DNA from: an uncultured Lachnospiraceae bacterium
Lineage (GTDB): Bacteria; Bacillota; Clostridia; Lachnospirales; Lachnospiraceae
DNA length: 46,676 nt
Direction: 5' to 3'
Assembly (NCBI GenBank): GCA_947243855.1
Contig: CAMXIK010000025.1
Span: forward strand, 1-46,676
This document shows positions 41,563-46,676 of this stretch, piece after piece (within the stretch, counting starts at the first letter, position 1; each line of letters opens with the position of its first letter). The notes beneath the pieces are model-generated. The model ran no database searches. It was not told where the DNA came from and saw only the letters and a list, made by a program, of their open reading frames with translations. The translations under genes and the position numbers were made by a program.

Positions 41563-41739
41563 CTACGCCGTCGTACTTCCGTCCGCCGTATCCGTCTGCC
41601 CTTCCAAAGCCGCCTTCGCGTCTTTACTCTTTCTCCATTTTACACCGATCACACAAGCAACGATCACCAACACGACAATCAAGGCAAAGCATAACAAATA
41701 CGATAAAAAAGAATTTACAAATAAAATCAAATTTGTCAT
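41563..41739 (-). CDS. Small membrane protein (58 aa)
   Basis: A short gene between the HAD phosphatase and rnhA. ATG at 41739 follows GAAGGATGGGGAA. The product begins MTNLILFVNSFLSYLLC, has one long hydrophobic helix (about 4-33), then a basic patch (KWRKSKDAKAA) and a Thr/Asp-rich tail, so it is probably a single-pass inner-membrane protein with the tail in the cytoplasm. No family is recognised. The strong site and clean frame support a real gene. Confidence 0.7.
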   Translation of the reverse strand: MTNLILFVNSFLSYLLCFALIVVLVIVACVIGVKWRKSKDAKAALEGQTDTADGSTTA

Positions 41740-41796
41740 TTCCCCATCCTTCTCTTTCTGTGTTCTCCAATTACACTACCAATATGATACCACCAA

Positions 41797-42267
41797 TCAA
41801 AGGGAATCGTCAAGCAAATCTGTACCATCCGCAGCCGTGGTGGCAAGTTTGTCACAACGTTCGTTTTCCGGGTGCCCGTCGTGTCCCTTCACCCATTGAA
41901 ACGTAACCCGGTGCGGCTCCATCGCGCGAAGCAGGCGTTCCCATAAATCCACGTTTTTGACCGGTTTATTTCCGGCCGTCTTCCAACCTTTTTTCAGCCA
42001 TCCGTCGATCCAGTTCTGGTTAAAGGCGTCGGTCACATACTTGGAATCGGAAATTAATAAAACCTCGCACGGTTTCGTGAGCGCTTCCAGTCCCACGATC
42101 GCCGCCATCAACTCCATACGGTTATTGGTGGTCTTTTTATATCCTGCCGAATACTCCCGTTCATGCAGCGTACCCTTGCTATCAATATATTGCAGGACAG
42201 CGCCGTAACCGCCCGGCCCTTCCGGATTGCCGCGTGCCGCGCCGTCCGTGTAAATCGTGACTTTCAT
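41797..42267 (-). CDS. rnhA: Ribonuclease HI
   Basis: Cuts RNA in RNA-DNA hybrids. The 156-residue protein has the four catalytic acids Asp 8 ([10 protein letters not shown]), Glu 52 (NNRMELMAA), Asp 74 (LISDSKYV) and Asp 139 (NERCDKLA), with [12 protein letters not shown] between. Length is usual for RNase HI. Confidence 0.95.
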   Translation of the reverse strand: MKVTIYTDGAARGNPEGPGGYGAVLQYIDSKGTLHEREYSAGYKKTTNNRMELMAAIVGLEALTKPCEVLLISDSKYVTDAFNQNWIDGWLKKGWKTAGNKPVKNVDLWERLLRAMEPHRVTFQWVKGHDGHPENERCDKLATTAADGTDLLDDSL

Positions 42268-42361
42268 CGCTTTTCATTTCCCTTCTACGTTTCTTTCTGG
42301 CTTCTATCGGTTTTTATCCATGTCAAAAATCCATGCCGCCAATGGCAAACCGCACCCGCTA

Positions 42362-44047
42362 TTACTCCCACAGTCCGCTCCCCAGAAACCGCTCCGCCAT
42401 AGCTTCCGCTTCCTCGATAATGGTTTCCTCATACCCCAGCATTTTAAGCAGTGCGATCGCATTCCGCGAAACTGCTGGGCCTTCCATTAATTGATAGGGG
42501 AAGAAAATATCGTTCTCCTCAATCCTCTCTTCAAAATGATAGTTATCATACTCCTCACCCAAAAGTCTTGTAAGCTCCACATCATGAGTAGCCGCAAAAC
42601 AAAGAGTCCGCCCCGCCGCCAGCATTTTCATAATCTGAGTGGACGCCGCGATCCGCTCTACCGTATTGGTTCCCCGGAGCACCTCGTCCACAAAGCAGAT
42701 CACCGGAAATCCTTTTTCTTTTATCTGATCCAGAATCCGTTTAATCGACTTAATCTCCACCATATAATAACTATCGCCGCCAGCCAAATCGTCCCGCAGG
42801 GACATAGAGGAAAACAGCCGGAAAAAAGGCGCTTCATAATAAGAAGCCGGACAGGTGTGTATGGTCTGGGAAAGCAATACCGCCGTGGCCGCCGCCCGCA
42901 GAAACGTGGATTTTCCCGACGCGTTTGATCCGGTCAACAGCACGCCCCTGCTGGCAGAAAGCGAATTTGTTACCGGCTCTTTCAAAAACGGATGATACAA
43001 ATCCTCCACTTTTAAAAATACCCGCTCGTTTTCCCCATAATGCAGGATCGGCACGCAATAAGCTTCTCCAAGGCTTGTTCGGTACTCACCCACAACGATC
43101 ACCGTTTCCATGCGGCCCAAAAGCGTGATTATTTCGTCTATCTCATCCATGTGTCCCCGCACTGCCGCAAGAGCCTTGTTAAACTGAATCAGGTCAAAAT
43201 AAAAAAGCATCCGCAGATAATCCAGCGCAACCTCCAATGGATTCCCCGTTCCCGTCTCCGAGGAAATCACCAAGTAGGAGCTTCTCAAAAAACCGCTCAG
43301 CTCGCGGTAACCCTCCCGCAGCTTTTCCTGTTCTTCGGAAAAAACCGCGATATCTTTCTTTTTCAACTCCTCCGCCCCGGTAAGCAGCCTGCGGATATAT
43401 CGAAAGCTGCTGATATAAGGCTCTATCTCCTTATACTCTTTAAAATAATTCATCAGGTTATGGCATAGAACAAGCAGCAGGAGAACCGTTCCTACCGGCA
43501 TGGAAAACCACATTGCTCCCACAGAAGCCAAAACGGCCAGATCCCAGAGCAGATACTTCCCGCTTTTCCGCTCTCCCAGCAAGTCCAGATGATCCAGATA
43601 TTCATAGATCGAAAACTTCCGCATTCTGCCCAGTTGGTAAAATATGCGTTGAACCCTATGCCTTTCCTCCTCATGTTCCATGAAAAAGCGGATCTGTTCC
43701 TCCGCCTTCTCCATCTGCGCCTCGTCGCAGACCGGCGTCCGCAGCCTGTAATACAGATACTCGTCCCCCGTAGCGCTTAAAGAGGTATTGATCTGCTGAT
43801 ACAGCTCGTCCATATGCAGATCGTTCCATGTAATATCGTCAATCTGACCATCCGACCGATGCTTTTGATAGTACATACAGATATGAAGCATCTCCTCCGA
43901 ACCGTACTTGCGCGCGCTTCCCTTTCCATATCCCTGATACAGCTTTTCCAACACTCTCCTGTGAAAATTTCTGTTATTACTATATTCGATTCCCATGAAA
44001 AGCACGATCAGAAAAACAATCATGCCCGCAAAAAACAAAGCGTCCAT
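42362..44047 (-). CDS. Membrane MutS-like ATPase
   Basis: A 561-residue protein with a MutS-type ATPase at the end: Walker A GSNASGKST (373-381), the segment SMSLRDDLAGGDSYYMVEIKSIKRIL, Walker B VICFVDEVLRGTNTVERIA (449-467) and ATHDVELTRLL. Membrane segments at about 5-20 and 168-195 precede it, and MutS mismatch-recognition domains are absent. It starts two bases after the deaminase stop. Such membrane MutS proteins are common in Clostridia but their role is unknown. Confidence 0.85.
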   Translation of the reverse strand: MDALFFAGMIVFLIVLFMGIEYSNNRNFHRRVLEKLYQGYGKGSARKYGSEEMLHICMYYQKHRSDGQIDDITWNDLHMDELYQQINTSLSATGDEYLYYRLRTPVCDEAQMEKAEEQIRFFMEHEEERHRVQRIFYQLGRMRKFSIYEYLDHLDLLGERKSGKYLLWDLAVLASVGAMWFSMPVGTVLLLLVLCHNLMNYFKEYKEIEPYISSFRYIRRLLTGAEELKKKDIAVFSEEQEKLREGYRELSGFLRSSYLVISSETGTGNPLEVALDYLRMLFYFDLIQFNKALAAVRGHMDEIDEIITLLGRMETVIVVGEYRTSLGEAYCVPILHYGENERVFLKVEDLYHPFLKEPVTNSLSASRGVLLTGSNASGKSTFLRAAATAVLLSQTIHTCPASYYEAPFFRLFSSMSLRDDLAGGDSYYMVEIKSIKRILDQIKEKGFPVICFVDEVLRGTNTVERIAASTQIMKMLAAGRTLCFAATHDVELTRLLGEEYDNYHFEERIEENDIFFPYQLMEGPAVSRNAIALLKMLGYEETIIEEAEAMAERFLGSGLWE

Positions 44048-44049
44048 TC

Positions 44050-45354
44050 TCAGCCAAGATTCGTTACAATCTCGTTTGCCTTTCTGTAGATTTCTTCCAC
44101 GTCATACGCTTTCGTAAATTGTCCGTTCTCGTACAGAATTTTACCACGGATCATTGTCATCTTTACATTCTGTTTGCTGCCGCTGTAGACTAGATTTTTC
44201 GGTATGTTATTGATAGGCTGCATATTGGGCTGGTTCAGGTCGATCATAATAATATCCGCCTGTTTTCCTTTCGCCAGCACATCCGCGTCAGACAGATTCA
44301 TGGCTTTTGCGCCGTTCACCGTAGCCATTTTTAAAACCGACAGCGCGTCCACCGCCGCCGCATCCTGCTCCCTCAGCTTGGCAAGTCCCGTCACCAGAAA
44401 CATTTCCCGGAACATATCGAGACAATTATTGCTGGCAGGGCCGTCCGTACCGATGGCCACGTTGATTCCCCGCTTCAAATACTCCGAAATCGGGGCAACG
44501 CCGCTGGCAAGCTTCATGTTGGAGGCTGGATTGGTCACCGCAGTCAGGTTTTTTCTCTGCATGATTTCCAAATCTTTCTCGTCCATCCAGACACAGTGAT
44601 AACCGCCGCCGCCGTAATCAAACATGCCCATGGAGTCCAAAAGCTGCAGCGGCGTCACCCCGTAACGCTCCTTACAGCCTTCCACCTCCGCCTTGGTCTC
44701 GCTAAGGTGTCCAAATACCGGGGCTTTGTATTTATGAGCCATTTCCGCCACCCGCTCCAAAAGCGCTTTGGAGCAAGTATATTCCGCATGAAATCCGATG
44801 AAGTAGGAATGCAGCGGGTGATAATGATTTAAGGTGTGATACCGCTCTTCCATCAGCGCAAGCATTTCCTCAAAATCTTCCTGTGCGCTGGTCGTATTAA
44901 CCTGTACGCAGCGCATCCCCATTTCCACACATGCCTTCGCCGTCGTCTCCGGCGTCAGATACATATCAAAAACAGTGGTGATTCCACTCGTTAAATATTC
45001 CAGAACCGCCAGCTTCGTAAGATGGTAAATCATCTCCCCGTCAAGCTTCGCCTCCATCGGAAACACCTGATGATACAACCATTCGGAAAGCGGCAGATCA
45101 TCCGCCTTGGATCGCAGAAACGTCATCGCCGAATGGGTATGCGCATCCTTAAATCCGGGCATCAAAAGATTCCCTTCGCAGTCGATCTCCCGATCCCAAA
45201 GAATGCTCTCAATCGAAAGCGACTGACAGATCGCCGCCGCGTCGCCGCCTTCGCCCACGTAGAGAATCTTATCGTCCTGCACCCAGAGCTCTCCCTGTAT
45301 GATATCTGTCGTCTCCATGGTCAACATTTTCGCATTGTAAAATCTATAATTCAT
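44050..45354 (-). CDS. mtaD: Methylthioadenosine/S-adenosylhomocysteine deaminase-type amidohydrolase
   Basis: A metal-dependent amidohydrolase of 434 residues. Metal ligands appear in AHTHSAM (His 72, 74), FHAEYTCSK, HLSETKAEVEGC and GTDGPASNN. The sequence around these sites fits MTA/SAH deaminases, which turn adenine-containing nucleosides into inosine-type products. It lies downstream of purine nucleoside phosphorylase, so the two may handle purine nucleoside salvage together. Other amidohydrolase substrates remain possible. Confidence 0.82.
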   Translation of the reverse strand: MNYRFYNAKMLTMETTDIIQGELWVQDDKILYVGEGGDAAAICQSLSIESILWDREIDCEGNLLMPGFKDAHTHSAMTFLRSKADDLPLSEWLYHQVFPMEAKLDGEMIYHLTKLAVLEYLTSGITTVFDMYLTPETTAKACVEMGMRCVQVNTTSAQEDFEEMLALMEERYHTLNHYHPLHSYFIGFHAEYTCSKALLERVAEMAHKYKAPVFGHLSETKAEVEGCKERYGVTPLQLLDSMGMFDYGGGGYHCVWMDEKDLEIMQRKNLTAVTNPASNMKLASGVAPISEYLKRGINVAIGTDGPASNNCLDMFREMFLVTGLAKLREQDAAAVDALSVLKMATVNGAKAMNLSDADVLAKGKQADIIMIDLNQPNMQPINNIPKNLVYSGSKQNVKMTMIRGKILYENGQFTKAYDVEEIYRKANEIVTNLG

Positions 45355-45392
45355 GTTTTTTCCTCTCCCTTATGAGTAAAACCTTACGCCCT

Positions 45393-46226
45393 TTACAACA
45401 CGTTCCCAAACTTCGTCACAGACTCCGCCAGCAGCTTCTCAAATTTAGGCGCAACCGCATTCGCCGCTTCCTGCACCTCCTCGTGAGTCAAAGGCGCGCT
45501 GTTCATCCCTGCCGCCAGATTGCTGACGCAGGAAACGCCGCAGATTTTCATTCCCATATGATTGGCCGCGATCGCCTCCACCACTGTGCTCATGCCTACC
45601 GCGCTCGCCCCCATCTTATGAAGCATCTGGATCTCCGCAGGGGATTCAAAGGAAGGACCCGTCAACTGTGCGTAAACGCCCTCAAACAACTCGATCTCAT
45701 TTTCCTTCGCCGTCTCCCTGATGATTGCCTGCAAATCTTCATCATATACATGGGACATATCGGGGAATCTCGTCCCAAGCTCATCGATGTTGGGGCCAAT
45801 TAATGGATTCGGCGCAAACAAGGAAATATGATCCTGAATCAGCATCAGGCTTCCCGCATGGAAGGCCGGGTTGATACCGCCGGACGCATTGGTCAAAAAC
45901 AGAATTTTCGCCCCCATCATCTTCATCAAACGGGTCGGAAGCACCACATCCGTAATCGGATATCCCTCATAATAGTGCACCCGCCCCTGCATCAGCACCA
46001 CGGGGATTTCATTGATATATCCGAAAATAAACTTCCCCGCATGTCCCGGCACCGTAGATACTGGAAAGCCCTCGATCTCGCTGTAGGGAAGCTCCGCTTT
46101 CACATCAACGGTTCTTGCGAAGTTGCCAAGACCGGAGCCGAGCACAATCGCCACCTTCGGCGCAAAATCAATTTTTGCTTTATAACAGTCATAACATTTC
46201 AAGAGTTTTTCGTATACAGGATTCAT
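45393..46226 (-). CDS. punA: Purine nucleoside phosphorylase
   Basis: Splits purine nucleosides with phosphate into base and ribose-1-phosphate. The 277-residue trimeric-type enzyme shows GSGLG (30-34), VPGHAG, GRVHYYEGY (81-89), TNASGGIN and GPSFESPAEIQ. ATG at 46226 follows AAAGGCGGTAACC; a longer frame to 46307 runs through the promoter. It leads the operon with the deaminase and the membrane MutS-like gene. Confidence 0.93.
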   Translation of the reverse strand: MNPVYEKLLKCYDCYKAKIDFAPKVAIVLGSGLGNFARTVDVKAELPYSEIEGFPVSTVPGHAGKFIFGYINEIPVVLMQGRVHYYEGYPITDVVLPTRLMKMMGAKILFLTNASGGINPAFHAGSLMLIQDHISLFAPNPLIGPNIDELGTRFPDMSHVYDEDLQAIIRETAKENEIELFEGVYAQLTGPSFESPAEIQMLHKMGASAVGMSTVVEAIAANHMGMKICGVSCVSNLAAGMNSAPLTHEEVQEAANAVAPKFEKLLAESVTKFGNVL

Positions 46227-46278
46227 ATGGTTACCGCCTTTCTGTTTTGTTTTTGTGAGCAAGTTTTCCTCTGCGGCT

Positions 46279-46307
46279 ATTATATCATCCCACCAATTTC
46301 TCCGCAA
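46279..46307 (-). promoter_or_regulatory. Promoter of punA
   Basis: On the minus strand TTGCGG (46302-46307), 17 bases, TATAAT (46279-46284). The -35 box lies 15 bases from the last CRISPR repeat. Confidence 0.75.
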
Positions 46308-46322
46308 TTCATTTAATGGTAA

Positions 46323-46350
46323 GAATCACCCCTGCATGTACAAGGAAAAT
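46323..46350 (-). repeat. Decayed terminal CRISPR repeat
   Basis: GAATCACCCCTGCATGTACA and eight further bases keep the 61-base register relative to the next repeat, with nine mismatches. Confidence 0.8.
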
Positions 46351-46676
46351 TTTTGCGTCAACCCTGTGGGCATCCCTCCCCAAGGATCACCCCGCCTACG
46401 CGGGGAAAAGATTAAGCCACGGTCTACACTGTACTCTGTGTGGGGTTCACCCCCGCCTGCGCGGGGAAAAGATGATAGTCCATTCTTTCTGGTAGCTTTG
46501 CTCAGATTCACCCCCGCCTAAGCGGGGAAAAGTCCAGCTTGGTGACAAGGATCATGTCGATTTTAGGTTCACCCCCGCCTGTGCGGGGAAAAGGTCTGCC
46601 AGTTAAATGTGCCGTATTCCGACACAGGTTCACCCCCGCCTACGCGGGGAAAAGTATAAGACTGACATTGGGGGGG
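46323..46676 (-). CRISPR. Leader-distal end of a type I-E-like CRISPR array
   Basis: Five clear repeats begin at 46384, 46444, 46505, 46566 and 46627, plus a decayed one at 46323-46350. Repeats are 28 bases (27 at 46384) and spacers 33, giving a 60-61-base period. On the minus strand the repeat reads CTTTTCCCCGC...GCGGGGGTGAACC, close to the I-E form with CCCCGC/GCGGGG stem and a GTGAACC handle. The repeat at the left end has decayed (19 of 28 bases kept), as expected at the leader-distal end. Transcription should run on the minus strand, with leader and cas genes to the right, outside the window. The sixth spacer is cut by the window end. Confidence 0.93.

Noticed and set aside
46255..46521. 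Open frames through the CRISPR array
   Set aside because: They are made of repeat and spacer sequence and have no start signals or homology.

Overview
The window looks like a spore-forming anaerobic Clostridia chromosome, most likely Lachnospiraceae. The signs are a cotJC-type manganese catalase remnant, a GerA/SpoVAF-type protein, an anaerobic class III ribonucleotide reductase, a teichoic-acid D-alanylation (dlt) operon and a conjugative element of the CD1110/CD1112/CD1115 type. No 16S gene, tRNA or other species-level marker was seen, so the assignment rests on gene content.

Region 1 (1-about 14,390) is part of an integrative conjugative element (ICE) with every gene on the minus strand. 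In transcription order it holds parA, a ParB-like protein, a short ArdC-like protein, a 5'-nucleotidase, a Rep-like winged-helix protein, a small unknown protein, a VapD-type RNase, PcfB, a broken VirD4 copy, VirD4, Fic, a coiled-coil protein, Maff2, VirB6/TrbL and a PrgI-VirB4 fusion. Relaxase and integrase are not in view and should lie to the left. Two features tie this region together. A 16-bp palindrome (TATGCGACGTCGCATA and variants) occurs nine times, almost always at gene boundaries just upstream of a ribosome binding site. Five unrelated proteins also end in the same kind of tail, SV[L/R]xxL placed 34-38 residues from the C terminus and followed by a charged stretch. I propose cargo modules: palindrome, RBS, then a protein with a tail that could be read by the VirD4 coupling protein.

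Region 2 (about 14,390-17,500) starts with a 5'-truncated cotJC next to the ICE edge. It is followed by an AT-rich plus-strand pair, a FadR-type GntR regulator and ilvD, with a GntR-type operator beside the ilvD promoter.

Region 3 (17,500-33,060) holds dltA-B-D-C, a divergent Cu/Zn superoxide dismutase, a sulfur amino acid operon (gamma-family PLP lyase, MalY/PatB, unknown protein), a CPBP protease with an XRE regulator, a lipoprotein/membrane pair, and a sugar operon. The sugar operon pairs an SGNH esterase with a single polypeptide that fuses a GH1 beta-glucosidase to a class I mannose-6-phosphate isomerase, which fits use of acetylated gluco-manno-oligosaccharides.

Region 4 (33,060-46,320) is housekeeping, all on the minus strand: spoVAF-like, a chemotaxis receptor, dut, nrdD-nrdG with NrdR boxes, a WYL regulator, a YjjG-type phosphatase, a small membrane protein, rnhA, a membrane MutS-like ATPase, an MTA/SAH deaminase and purine nucleoside phosphorylase. 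Region 5 (46,323-end) is the leader-distal end of a type I-E-like CRISPR array running off the window.
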